A DNA stretch of 43,836 nucleotides, from contig NZ_BCYX01000032.1 of assembly GCF_001598415.1 (NCBI RefSeq), positions 1-43,836 of the forward strand. Direction: 5' to 3'. The notes under the pieces were generated by a model, which ran no database searches, was not told where the DNA came from, and worked only from the letters and a program-made list of their open reading frames with translations. This DNA comes from Sphingomonas mali NBRC 15500. Lineage in GTDB: Bacteria > Pseudomonadota > Alphaproteobacteria > Sphingomonadales > Sphingomonadaceae. Numbering within the stretch: the first letter of the stretch is position 1; the number at the start of each line of letters is the position of its first letter. Positions 25,728 to 33,824 of the stretch are shown here, in pieces. A program made the position numbers and the translations under genes.

Positions 25728-25757
25728 TTGAAGATTGCGATGCGGGCGGCGTATAGG
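25728..25757 (+). promoter_or_regulatory. candidate promoter of the oxidase operon
   Basis: TTGAAG at 25728-25733 and TATAGG at 25752-25757 are 18 bases apart, giving a housekeeping-like -35/-10 pair about 80 bases before the ctaC start. A similar TATAGG -10 recurs before ctaB. The divergent region 25658-25837 holds no other clear element. The match is modest. Confidence 0.3.
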
Positions 25758-25837
25758 CCCGGGCCAGACGGGCCAAGTCCGCGACTTTACCGGGCCGCTG
25801 CGGCGGCTCAATTGCTTGAACGGGGTGACGCGACAAT

Positions 25838-26974
25838 ATGCGCTTTATCGGTGTGAAAACTGCGATGCTGGCGGCGGGGCTGATGCTCGCCGGCGCCGGC
25901 CAGGCCGCGCCACAGGCGCCCACGGCGCCGCCGCCCGCCACCGCCGCGACTCCGGCAGCGCCGACGACGGCCGCGCCGGCAGCGACCACGACCGCCGCAA
26001 GCGGGGCCAAAGCGACTCCGGCCGCGGCGACACCGGCCGCGAACGATCCGCTGCTGTCGATGGACGGCGCGCCGCCGATGAAACCGACTGCCGGTATCGG
26101 CCAGCCGGTCGATGGCGAGATCGGCCTGCAGCCGCAGGTGACGAAGAATGGCGAGCGCGCCGCCTGGTTCCACAACGGCCCGCTGCTCTGGACGATCACG
26201 ATCATCTCGGCGTTCGTGCTGGCGCTGCTGCTCTGGGTGATCGTGCGCTATAACCGCCGGTCCAACCCGGTGCCGTCCAAGACCGCGCACAACACGATGA
26301 TCGAGGTCGTGTGGACCTTGCTCCCGGTTGTTATCCTGGTGCTGCTGGCGATCCCGTCGATCGGCCTGCTCCAGGCGCAATTCGCCCCGCCGCCGAAGAG
26401 CGCCATCACGCTCAAGGTCACCGGCAACCAATGGTATTGGACCTACAGCTACCCGGACAATGGCGGGTTCGAGATCACGTCCAACCTGCTCAAGGAAAAG
26501 GACGAGGTCTCCCCGGGCGAACGCGCCCGTACCGACGATGACGGGCCCCGCCTGCTGGCGGTCGACAATCGCGTCGTGCTGCCGGTCGGCGTGCCGATCC
26601 GCCTGATCACTACCTCGGCCGACGTCATCCACAGCTGGGCGATGCCGGCATTCTGGATCAAGCTCGATGCGGTCCCCGGCCGCCTCAACGAGACCAGCTT
26701 CACGATCGAGAAGCCGGGCCTCTATTTCGGCCAGTGCTCGGAATTGTGCGGTCCCAAGCATGCTTACATGCCGATCGCGGTCGAAGCGGTTCCGCTCGAC
26801 CTCTACAACAAGTGGGTAGTCGCCAAGGGTGGCAAGGTCGCCGGTGCGGCCGACCCCGCCGCCGCGCCGGCCGCTGCCAATGCGTCGGCTCCGGTGGATG
26901 CCAACGCCGCCGCGCCCGCGGACAATATGACCGCCCCCGACAATGCCGCTGCCGGCAATTCGACTGGACAGTAA
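25838..26974 (+). CDS. ctaC: cytochrome c oxidase subunit II
   Basis: This 378-residue CuA-carrying subunit of the aa3-type oxidase takes electrons from cytochrome c at the periplasmic face. Order: signal peptide (MLAAGLMLAGAGQA); a low-complexity Ala/Pro/Thr stretch of about 55 residues; two membrane helices (LLWTITIISAFVLALLLWVI and MIEVVWTLLPVVILVLLAIPSIGLL); then the cupredoxin domain. The CuA ligands are all present in HSWAMPAFWIK and CSELCGPKHAYMPI, as is the aromatic electron-entry patch GNQWYWTYSYP. The C-terminus adds another Ala-rich tail of about fifty residues after YNKWVVAKGG. ATG 25838 is used; ATG 25865 would start nearer the hydrophobic core. First gene of the operon. Confidence 0.96.
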   Translation: MRFIGVKTAMLAAGLMLAGAGQAAPQAPTAPPPATAATPAAPTTAAPAATTTAASGAKATPAAATPAANDPLLSMDGAPPMKPTAGIGQPVDGEIGLQPQVTKNGERAAWFHNGPLLWTITIISAFVLALLLWVIVRYNRRSNPVPSKTAHNTMIEVVWTLLPVVILVLLAIPSIGLLQAQFAPPPKSAITLKVTGNQWYWTYSYPDNGGFEITSNLLKEKDEVSPGERARTDDDGPRLLAVDNRVVLPVGVPIRLITTSADVIHSWAMPAFWIKLDAVPGRLNETSFTIEKPGLYFGQCSELCGPKHAYMPIAVEAVPLDLYNKWVVAKGGKVAGAADPAAAPAAANASAPVDANAAAPADNMTAPDNAAAGNSTGQ

Positions 26975-26978
26975 GACA

Positions 26979-28688
26979 ATGAGCGATATCGCCCTCACGC
27001 CCAACGCCTTCGAGGCGCATCATGGCGGCCACGAGCATCATCACGACGCGGACCACAAGCCGGGTTTCTTCGCCCGCTGGTTCATGTCGACCAACCACAA
27101 GGATATCGGGACGCTGTACCTGATCTTCGCGATCACCGCGGGGATCATCGGTGGCGCGATTTCGGGTCTGATGCGCGCCGAATTGATGCATCCGGGCATC
27201 CAGTATCTTGGCCAATGGGCCAATACGCTCAACCACATCCGTGGCGGCGGCGACGTCAACATGGACCAGGCGCGCCATCTGTGGAACGTGCTGGTCACCG
27301 CGCACGGCCTGATCATGGTGTTCTTCATGGTCATGCCGGCGATGATCGGCGGGTTCGGCAATTGGTTCGTGCCGCTGATGATCGGCGCGCCGGACATGGC
27401 GTTCCCGCGCATGAACAATATCTCGTTCTGGCTGCTGATCCCCAGCTTCACCCTGCTGCTCGCCTCGCCCTTCTTCGGCGGTGCGGACGGCGGCGCGGGT
27501 ACCGGCTGGACGGTCTACGCCCCGCTATCGACCCAGGAGGCCGGACCATCGGTCGATATGGCGATCCTGTCGTTGCACCTGGCAGGCGCGAGCTCGATCC
27601 TCGGCGCGATCAACTTCATCACCACGATCTTCAACATGCGCGCGCCGGGCATGACGCTGCACAAGATGCCGCTGTTCGTGTGGTCGGTGCTGGTCACTGC
27701 CTTCCTGCTGCTGCTGGCGCTGCCGGTGCTCGCCGCGGCGATCACCATGCTGCTGACCGACCGTAACTTCGGCACGACCTTCTTCCAGGCCGAAGGCGGC
27801 GGTGACCCGATCCTCTATCAGCATCTGTTCTGGTTCTTCGGTCACCCCGAAGTGTACATCATGATCCTGCCGGGCTTCGGCATGATCAGCCAGATCATCG
27901 CGACCTTCTCCAAGAAGCCGGTGTTCGGTTATCTCGGCATGGCATACGCCATGGTCGCGATCGGCGTGGTCGGGTTCATCGTGTGGGCGCACCACATGTT
28001 CACCACCGGCCTCAGCGTGAACACCAAGATGTACTTCACCGCAGCGACGATGGTGATCGCGGTGCCGACCGGTATCAAGATCTTCTCCTGGATCGCGACG
28101 ATGTGGGGCGGCTCGCTCACCTTCAAGACCCCGATGGTCTGGGCGATGGGCTTCATCTTCATGTTCACCGTCGGCGGCGTGACCGGCGTCGTGCTCGCCA
28201 ATGGCGGCGTCGACGATTACATGCAGGACACCTATTACGTGGTGGCGCACTTCCACTACGTGCTCAGCCTCGGCGCGGTGTTCTCGCTGTTCGCGGGCTT
28301 CTATTACTGGTTCCCGAAGATGTCGGGCCGGATGTACAATGAGTTCCTCGGCCATCTGCACTTCTGGGTATTCTTCATCGGCGTGAACGTGCTGTTCTTC
28401 CCGATGCACTTCCTCGGGCTGCAGGGCATGCCGCGGCGCTATCCGGACTATCCGAACGCGTTCGAGCATTTCAACACGGTCGCGACCGTGGGTTATATGA
28501 TCATGATCGCGGGCATGGGCGTGTTCTTCGTCAACCTGATCTGGTCGCTGATCGCGGGCAAGAAGGCGCCCGACAATCCCTGGGGCGAAGGTGCGACGAC
28601 GCTCGAGTGGACCTTGTCGAGCCCGCCGCCGTTCCACCAGTTCGAGACGCTGCCGGTGATAGACGCGGGTGATTCCCATCATCATTGA
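26979..28688 (+). CDS. ctaD: cytochrome c oxidase subunit I
   Basis: This 569-residue catalytic subunit has twelve membrane helices and houses heme a and the heme a3-CuB site where oxygen is reduced. It opens with a His-rich tail (HHGGHEHHHDADHK) before FFARWFMSTNHKDIGTLYL, the family start. Also present: the proton-pathway motif FGNWFVPLMIGAPDMAFPRMNN, CuB/His-Tyr region WFFGHPEVYIMILPGFG, and the late VVAHFHYVLSLG with heme ligands. ATG 26979 lies four bases after the ctaC stop; an open frame from 26943 lies inside ctaC. An intrinsic terminator follows the stop. Confidence 0.98.
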   Translation: MSDIALTPNAFEAHHGGHEHHHDADHKPGFFARWFMSTNHKDIGTLYLIFAITAGIIGGAISGLMRAELMHPGIQYLGQWANTLNHIRGGGDVNMDQARHLWNVLVTAHGLIMVFFMVMPAMIGGFGNWFVPLMIGAPDMAFPRMNNISFWLLIPSFTLLLASPFFGGADGGAGTGWTVYAPLSTQEAGPSVDMAILSLHLAGASSILGAINFITTIFNMRAPGMTLHKMPLFVWSVLVTAFLLLLALPVLAAAITMLLTDRNFGTTFFQAEGGGDPILYQHLFWFFGHPEVYIMILPGFGMISQIIATFSKKPVFGYLGMAYAMVAIGVVGFIVWAHHMFTTGLSVNTKMYFTAATMVIAVPTGIKIFSWIATMWGGSLTFKTPMVWAMGFIFMFTVGGVTGVVLANGGVDDYMQDTYYVVAHFHYVLSLGAVFSLFAGFYYWFPKMSGRMYNEFLGHLHFWVFFIGVNVLFFPMHFLGLQGMPRRYPDYPNAFEHFNTVATVGYMIMIAGMGVFFVNLIWSLIAGKKAPDNPWGEGATTLEWTLSSPPPFHQFETLPVIDAGDSHHH

Positions 28689-28708
28689 TCGGCATTGATC
28701 CGGCAACG

Positions 28709-28737
28709 AAACGCCCCGGAAGTTTCCGGGGCGTTTT
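28709..28737 (+). terminator. intrinsic terminator after ctaD
   Basis: AAACGCCCCGGAA and its exact complement TTCCGGGGCGTTT flank a two-base centre, so the stem is 11-13 pairs with a small loop. TTTTCGTTT follows. It lies 20 bases after the ctaD stop and should end or reduce transcription before ctaB. This gives the assembly genes a separate or lower expression level. Confidence 0.85.
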
Positions 28738-28754
28738 CGTTTCGGACGAACGGC

Positions 28755-28783
28755 TTTGCATGCCGCCGCGAGCCGCCTATAGG
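28755..28783 (+). promoter_or_regulatory. candidate promoter of ctaB and downstream assembly genes
   Basis: TTTGCA at 28755-28760 and TATAGG at 28778-28783 are separated by 17 bases, between the ctaD terminator and the ctaB start at 28795. Initiation about seven bases after the -10 box would give an almost leaderless ctaB message, which fits the absence of a clear ribosome site. The prediction rests on two weak hexamers and position. Confidence 0.35.
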
Positions 28784-28794
28784 CCCCTCAACCC

Positions 28795-29691
28795 ATGACC
28801 ACCGAGACCATCGCCCTTCCTGCCGACTGGCGCGATTTCCTGGCGCTGACCAAGCCCCGGGTGATGACGCTCGTCGTCTTCACCGGCCTGTGCGGCATGC
28901 TTGCGGCGCCGGTCGCGATCAACCCGGTGATCGGTTTCACCGCGATCCTGTGCATTGCGCTCGGCGCGGGTGCGGCGGGGGCGCTCAACCAATGGTATGA
29001 AGCCGATATCGACGCCAAGATGAAGCGCACGCGCGGGCGACCGCTGCCGGCCGGGCGGATGAGCCGCGAATCGGCACTCCATTTCGGCGTCGGGCTGGGC
29101 GTCTTCTCGGTGCTGCTGATGGGCCTCGCGACCAATTTGCTCGCGGCGGGCATCTTGGCGGCATCGATCCTGTTCTACGTCTTCATCTACACGATCTGGC
29201 TCAAGCCCCGGACGCCGCAGAATATCGTCATCGGCGGTGCGGCAGGGGCCTTCCCGCCGCTGATCGGCTGGGCAGCGGCAACGGGCAGTCTCGCGCCATT
29301 GCCGCTGCTGTTGTTCGCGCTCGTGTTCCTGTGGACGCCGCCGCATTTCTGGGCGCTCGCGTTGTTCGTGAAGACCGATTACGCCAATGCCGGCATCCCG
29401 ATGCTGCCGGTAGTCGCGGGCGAGCGGCCGACTCGCCTCCAGATCGGACTCTATACCATCCCGATGGCGGTCGCCGCGGTGGCGCCGTGGCCGCTCGGCC
29501 TGACGGGTGCGATCTACGGCTGGGTGGCCGTGGTGGCGACGGCGTGGTTCGCGCTGCTCACCGCTCAGGTCACGTTCCGCACGACGGGTGCCGACGACCG
29601 CATGCGTCCCGAAAAGCGCTTGTTCGCTTATTCGATCGCCTATCTCTTCATCCTGTTCGGTGCGGTCGTCGCCGACCGGTGGCTCGCATGA
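28795..29691 (+). CDS. ctaB: protoheme IX farnesyltransferase (heme o synthase)
   Basis: This 298-residue UbiA-type membrane prenyltransferase adds farnesyl to heme b to make heme o, the precursor of heme a for the oxidase encoded here. The first Asp-rich-type site is NQWYEADIDAKMKRTRGRPLPAG, and the second includes FVKTDYANAGIPMLPV. Nine or so membrane helices are visible. LTKPRVMTLVVFTGL is the typical family start. Its stop overlaps the next small gene (ATGA). Confidence 0.96.
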   Translation: MTTETIALPADWRDFLALTKPRVMTLVVFTGLCGMLAAPVAINPVIGFTAILCIALGAGAAGALNQWYEADIDAKMKRTRGRPLPAGRMSRESALHFGVGLGVFSVLLMGLATNLLAAGILAASILFYVFIYTIWLKPRTPQNIVIGGAAGAFPPLIGWAAATGSLAPLPLLLFALVFLWTPPHFWALALFVKTDYANAGIPMLPVVAGERPTRLQIGLYTIPMAVAAVAPWPLGLTGAIYGWVAVVATAWFALLTAQVTFRTTGADDRMRPEKRLFAYSIAYLFILFGAVVADRWLA

Positions 29692-29822
29692 CCCCCGACC
29701 AACAGCGACTCGCGGCGCAGCGCCGTAATGCGCGCGCGCTGGCGCTGGTGCTCGGTGTGTTGGTGATCCTGATCTTCGCGCTGGCGATCGCGAAGATCGG
29801 GCTTGGTTGGGCGCAAGGGTGA
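29688..29822 (+). CDS. 44-residue single-helix membrane protein between ctaB and ctaG
   Basis: This short frame starts at ATG 29688 overlapping the ctaB stop and ends with a TGA that shares one base with the ctaG start. The sequence is a charged N-terminus (MTPDQQRLAAQRRNARA) followed by one strong membrane helix (LALVLGVLVILIFALAIAKIGLG). Tight coupling at both ends argues that it is translated. Short one-helix proteins at this spot are common in alphaproteobacterial oxidase operons. It may act in oxidase assembly, but no function can be assigned from sequence. Confidence 0.8.
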   Translation: MTPDQQRLAAQRRNARALALVLGVLVILIFALAIAKIGLGWAQG

Positions 29823-30361
29823 TGACGATGAAGCGGACGACGCGTACAGCGCTTCTGGCCGTGATCGGCGTATGCTGCTCGACCGGCCTCGCCTGGGCCA
29901 GCGTACCGCTCTATCGCATGTTCTGCCAGGCGACGGGGCTCAATGGTACCACCGGGCGCGCGCTGCGCGCACCGGGAGCGGTCGACGGCAAGGTCACGGT
30001 CGCGTTCGACACCAACGTCGCGCCGGGCTTCAAATGGAATTTCAAGCCCGAGAACGAGTCGGAAACGATCGATATCGGCGCGCGCGACATGGCGTTCTTC
30101 GATGCGACCAACACGTCCAGCCAGACGCTGACCGGCACCGCCACGTTCAACGTCACCCCGGCGCAAGCGGGAATCTATTTCAAGAAGATCCAGTGCTTCT
30201 GCTTCACCCAGCAGACGCTCAAGCCCGGCGAGACGCAGCGCATGCCGGTAATCTTCTTCGTCGATCCGGCGATCCTCAAGGACCCGGATGCGCGCGATAT
30301 CCAGACCATCACGCTCAGCTATACGTTTTACCCGGTAGATTCCGCGAAAACGCCAAGCTAG
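29822..30361 (+). CDS. ctaG: cytochrome c oxidase assembly protein CtaG/Cox11
   Basis: This 179-residue copper chaperone delivers copper to the CuB site of subunit I. It has one N-terminal membrane anchor (TALLAVIGVCCSTGLAWASVPLY) followed by the periplasmic immunoglobulin-like domain. The copper-binding CFCF motif is in KKIQCFCFTQQTLKPGE. FYPVD near the end is also conserved. The Cys of YRMFCQATG is the third conserved cysteine. ATG 29822 follows AAGG; ATG 29828 is an alternative. Confidence 0.96.
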   Translation: MTMKRTTRTALLAVIGVCCSTGLAWASVPLYRMFCQATGLNGTTGRALRAPGAVDGKVTVAFDTNVAPGFKWNFKPENESETIDIGARDMAFFDATNTSSQTLTGTATFNVTPAQAGIYFKKIQCFCFTQQTLKPGETQRMPVIFFVDPAILKDPDARDIQTITLSYTFYPVDSAKTPS

Positions 30362-30394
30362 AGGCTTACCAGAACACGTCTAACGGGGACCGAC

Positions 30395-31309
30395 ATGGCC
30401 GGCGCCAAGAACCACGATTACCATATCCTGCAACCCGATCCCTGGCCGCTGATCGGCGCGATGTCCGCGCTGGCGCTGGCCTCGGGCGGCATCATGTGGA
30501 TGAAGGGCGCGCATTACGGCTCGCTGCTGTTCGGGTTCGGCCTGATCTGCGTGCTGTTCACGATGTTCTCCTGGTGGTCCAACGTCATCAAGGAAGCGCA
30601 TCAGGGCGATCATACTCCGGTGGTTCAGCTCCATCTGCGCTACGGCATGGTGCTGTTCATCGCGTCCGAAGTGATGTTCTTCGTCGGCTGGTTCTGGGCG
30701 TTCTTCGACTTCTCTCTGTTCCCGGCGCCGGTCGTTTGGGACGCGGCGAGCAAGACCGCGAGCCTCGCGACGGAGAATATCGCCGCCGCCTCGGTCTGGC
30801 CGCCCAAGGGCATCGAGGTCATCAACGCCTTCCAGTTCCCGCTGCTCAACACGATCATCCTGCTGCTGTCGGGCACCACGGTGACTTGGGCGCACCATGC
30901 GCTGATCCACAATCAGCGCGGCGGTGCGATGAAGGGGCTGTGGGGCCTGATCGGCGTCGGCGAAAATGACGGCGTGAAGAAGGGCTTGTGGCTGACGATC
31001 GTGCTCGGCGTGCTGTTCAGCTCGATCCAGGCGTACGAATATTCGGAAGCGCCGTTCCCGTTCAAGGGCCTGAACTATGGCGCGTCGTTCTTCATGGCGA
31101 CCGGTTTCCACGGCTTCCACGTGCTGATCGGCACGATCTTCCTGACCGTGAACCTGATCCGCGCGTACAAGGGCGACTTCACCCCGAAACAGCATTTCGG
31201 CTTCGAGGCGGCTGCCTGGTACTGGCATTTCGTCGACGTGGTGTGGCTGTTCCTGTTCATCACGATCTACGTCTGGGGCGGCTGGGGCGCACCCGTCCAC
31301 GCCGGCTGA
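30395..31309 (+). CDS. ctaE: cytochrome c oxidase subunit III
   Basis: This 304-residue membrane subunit of the aa3 oxidase has seven helices and no metal; it stabilises the catalytic core. Family markers include HDYHILQPDPWPLIGA near the start, HLRYGMVLFIASEVMFFVGWFWAFF, and the final AAWYWHFVDVVWLFLFITIYVWG. There is a 33-base gap from ctaG. The stop overlaps the following DUF983 gene by one base. Confidence 0.97.
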   Translation: MAGAKNHDYHILQPDPWPLIGAMSALALASGGIMWMKGAHYGSLLFGFGLICVLFTMFSWWSNVIKEAHQGDHTPVVQLHLRYGMVLFIASEVMFFVGWFWAFFDFSLFPAPVVWDAASKTASLATENIAAASVWPPKGIEVINAFQFPLLNTIILLLSGTTVTWAHHALIHNQRGGAMKGLWGLIGVGENDGVKKGLWLTIVLGVLFSSIQAYEYSEAPFPFKGLNYGASFFMATGFHGFHVLIGTIFLTVNLIRAYKGDFTPKQHFGFEAAAWYWHFVDVVWLFLFITIYVWGGWGAPVHAG

Positions 31310-31707
31310 TGAGCGACGCGCGACCCGACGCGGGCCCAGCGCCCGCCGAGGTCGCGCCGGTTCAGGTCGCGCTGAAGGGTCTGTGCCCGCGATGCGGCAA
31401 GCCGACCCTGTTCGCCAGCTGGATACGATTCGCCGATAGCTGCCGCGCCTGCGGGCTCGACTTTTCGGCGTTCAACGTCGGCGACGGCCCGGCCGCATTG
31501 CTGATCCTGGTTCTGGGCGGTGCGATCGTGGCGGCGGCAATCACGCTCGAATTGTCGGTGTCGCCGCCCTTCTGGGTCCATCTGCTGATCTGGATTCCGG
31601 TGACCGCGATCGCCGTGCTGGGGGCATTGCGCATTTCGAAGGCAGGGTTGCTCGCGCTCGAATATCGCAACAAGGCGCGTGAATATCGCCATGAGGATCC
31701 GCGATGA
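31309..31707 (+). CDS. DUF983 family membrane protein with zinc-ribbon-like motif
   Basis: This 132-residue protein has two CxxC pairs (CPRCGKP and CRACGLD) before two membrane helices (ALLILVLGGAIVAAAITLEL and LLIWIPVTAIAVLGALRI). This is the DUF983 layout, regularly found next to ctaE in alphaproteobacteria. The cysteine pairs could hold zinc or another metal. A role in oxidase assembly is suggested by location only. It overlaps ctaE by one base and the SURF1 gene by four. Confidence 0.92.
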   Translation: MSDARPDAGPAPAEVAPVQVALKGLCPRCGKPTLFASWIRFADSCRACGLDFSAFNVGDGPAALLILVLGGAIVAAAITLELSVSPPFWVHLLIWIPVTAIAVLGALRISKAGLLALEYRNKAREYRHEDPR

Positions 31708-32312
31708 AGCGTTTGCCTATCGTCGCGACCGTGCTTGTCGCCCTGGCCGTGACCGCGATGGTGGCGCTGGGGTTCTGGCAATTGCAGCGCCGCGGGCAGA
31801 AGCTCGCCGAGTTGCGCGTGCTCGCCGCCAATCCGTCCAAGCCGCCGATCGCCTTCCCGATCCCGGCGATCGGCGACGATCTACTGTTCCGCCGCGCCGG
31901 CGCCTTCTGCCTGAAGCCGGTCAGCTTCGCGCTTGATGGTGCGGGCAAGGCCGGGTTCCGGGTCATCGCGCGTTGCGCGACCGGGGCGGAGGGGCCCGGT
32001 TTCTCGGTCCAACTCGGCACGACGCACGATCCGGAGTTCAAGCCCAGATGGACCGGCGGCAAGGTCAATGGAATGATCACACACGCGCCGTCGGGGGTAC
32101 CGCTCATCGCGATGCTCTTCGGCAAATCGCCGCCCAAGGAGTTGATGCTGGTCACCGACGCTCCCGCGCCGGGATTGAGCGCCAATGAGACGCCCAGCAT
32201 CGAGTCGATTCCGAACAACCATCTCGCTTACGCGGTACAATGGTTCCTTTTCGCCGGGATCGCGGTGATCATCTATCTGCTGGCGCTGCGCCGCCGCGCA
32301 CGTAAGGGGTAA
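31704..32312 (+). CDS. SURF1 family oxidase assembly protein
   Basis: This 202-residue protein has membrane helices at both ends and a periplasmic domain between, as in SURF1, which helps heme a insertion into subunit I. The conserved LGFWQLQRRGQKLAEL follows the first helix, and PNNHLAYAVQWFLFAGIAVIIYLL forms the last. The middle domain is shorter than in many homologues (family about 220-250), with a two-Cys segment (GAFCLKPVSF and IARCATG) that looks lineage-specific. It is translationally coupled to the DUF983 gene, and thrC follows after two bases. Confidence 0.92.
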   Translation: MKRLPIVATVLVALAVTAMVALGFWQLQRRGQKLAELRVLAANPSKPPIAFPIPAIGDDLLFRRAGAFCLKPVSFALDGAGKAGFRVIARCATGAEGPGFSVQLGTTHDPEFKPRWTGGKVNGMITHAPSGVPLIAMLFGKSPPKELMLVTDAPAPGLSANETPSIESIPNNHLAYAVQWFLFAGIAVIIYLLALRRRARKG

Positions 32313-32314
32313 GC

Positions 32315-33712
32315 ATGCACTATGTGAGTACGCGCGGGGCCGCGCCCGCGCTCGGTTTTCGTGAGGTGACGCTGGCCGGGCTGGCGAATGACGGCGGGCT
32401 GTACGTCCCCGAAACGTGGCCGACATTGAGCCGCGACGAGATCGCCGGGCTAGCTGGCCTGTCTTATGTCGAGACCGCGGTCAGGGTGATGGCGCCGTTC
32501 GTCGGCGACGCGCTGAGCGAGGATGAACTCCGGTCGCTCTGTACCCAGGCCTATGGCCGCTTCTCGCACGATGCGGTGACGCCGCTCGTGCAGCTCGACC
32601 ACCGGCATTGGCTGCTCGAACTGTTCCACGGGCCGACCTTGGCGTTCAAGGATGTCGCGCTGCAGCTGTTGGGGCTGTTGTTCGAACGGTTCCTGGCGGG
32701 CACCGACCAGAAGCTGACCATCGTCGGCGCGACCAGCGGCGATACCGGATCGGCGGCGATCGATGCGGTCGCGGGCCGCACCGGGGTCGAGATCTTCATG
32801 CTCCACCCCAAGGGACGGGTGTCTGACGTTCAGCGCCGTCAGATGACCACGGTATTCGCGCCCAACGTCCACAATATCGCGATCGAGGGCAGTTTCGACG
32901 ACGCCCAGGCGATGGTGAAGGCGATGTTCAACGCCAATGCCGCCGGGACAGGGCCGCTCGGCCATTTGACCCTGTCCGCGGTCAACTCGATCAACTGGGC
33001 GCGGCTGATGGCGCAGGTGGTCTATTATTTCTACGCCGCCGTCCGGCTCGGCGCTCCCGAGCGTGCGATCGCTTTCTCGGTGCCGACGGGCAATTTCGGC
33101 GACGTGTTCGCCGGCTATGTCGCGGCGAAGATGGGGCTGCCGGTCGCCAGGCTGATCGTCGCGACCAACGTCAACGATATCCTTCACCGCGCGCTGTCGA
33201 GCGGCGACTATTCGGCAGCCGGGGTGGTAGCGACTCCGACCCCGTCGATGGACATCCAGGTCAGTTCGAATTTCGAGCGGTTGCTATTCGACGTCGGCGG
33301 CCGCGATGGTGCGGCGCTGGCGGCGCAGATGGCGGGATTCGAAGCATCGAAGGCGATGCGGCTGACCAACCGCCAGCGCGAGGGCGCGGCGGAGCTGTTC
33401 TCGAGCGCGCGGATCGACCTCGACGACATGTCGCTGGCGATGCGCTGGGCGTGCGAGCGGGCAGGCCAGGTGATCGATCCGCATACCGCGATCGGGCTAG
33501 GCGCTGCGCGGCAATCGGATATCGACGCGCCGATCGTCACGCTGGCGACCGCGCACCCGGCCAAGTTCGGCGACGCGGTCGAGCGCGCGACCGGCGTTCG
33601 TCCGATGCTGCCGGCGCGGGTCGGCGATCTGTTCGATCGCGAGGAGCGGTATGAGACCTTGCCGGCGACGTTCGAGGCGGTGACCGCGTACATTGCTGAG
33701 ACGGCCGCTTGA
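32315..33712 (+). CDS. thrC: threonine synthase
   Basis: This 465-residue PLP enzyme converts O-phosphohomoserine to threonine. It opens with MHYVSTRG and shows HGPTLAFKDVALQLLG, with the PLP-binding Lys, then VGATSGDTGSAAIDA and FSVPTGNFGDVFAGYVAAKMG for phosphate binding. Length fits the long bacterial class. It sits two bases after SURF1 with an AAGGGG ribosome site, so it is probably transcribed with the oxidase assembly genes although its function is unrelated. A palindromic intergenic repeat follows. Confidence 0.97.
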   Translation: MHYVSTRGAAPALGFREVTLAGLANDGGLYVPETWPTLSRDEIAGLAGLSYVETAVRVMAPFVGDALSEDELRSLCTQAYGRFSHDAVTPLVQLDHRHWLLELFHGPTLAFKDVALQLLGLLFERFLAGTDQKLTIVGATSGDTGSAAIDAVAGRTGVEIFMLHPKGRVSDVQRRQMTTVFAPNVHNIAIEGSFDDAQAMVKAMFNANAAGTGPLGHLTLSAVNSINWARLMAQVVYYFYAAVRLGAPERAIAFSVPTGNFGDVFAGYVAAKMGLPVARLIVATNVNDILHRALSSGDYSAAGVVATPTPSMDIQVSSNFERLLFDVGGRDGAALAAQMAGFEASKAMRLTNRQREGAAELFSSARIDLDDMSLAMRWACERAGQVIDPHTAIGLGAARQSDIDAPIVTLATAHPAKFGDAVERATGVRPMLPARVGDLFDREERYETLPATFEAVTAYIAETAA

Positions 33713-33720
33713 TGAACAGA

Positions 33721-33806
33721 CCCTCACCCTTCCGGCGCTTCGCGCCTCCCTCCCTCTCCCGCATGCGGGAGAGGGAAAGAGCGCCGAAGGCGCGAAAGGG
33801 TGAGGG
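33721..33806. repeat. nested intergenic palindrome (dispersed repeat-like)
   Basis: The core at 33751-33776 is a perfect 26-base palindrome of CCCTCTCCCGC type. It is flanked by 11-base outer arms, 33721-33731 and 33796-33806, that are exact reverse complements. The partly matching arms between them carry GGCGCTTCGCGCC-like sequence. It occupies almost the whole gap between thrC and the methyltransferase gene. Such CCCTCTCCC palindromes are common dispersed elements in high-GC proteobacteria. No T-tract follows. Confidence 0.85.
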
Positions 33807-33824
33807 CATGTCGAGGGTTCGCCT

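Noticed and set aside
25808..27004. 398-codon minus-strand frame opposite ctaC
   Set aside because: Low-complexity Gly/Arg mirror of the Ala-rich ctaC segments; no ribosome site or family resemblance.
27525..28706. 393-codon minus-strand frame opposite ctaD, rich in His, Glu and Asp
   Set aside because: Complement of conserved ctaD sequence; the His/Glu/Asp pattern mirrors the hydrophobic codons of subunit I and has no independent support.
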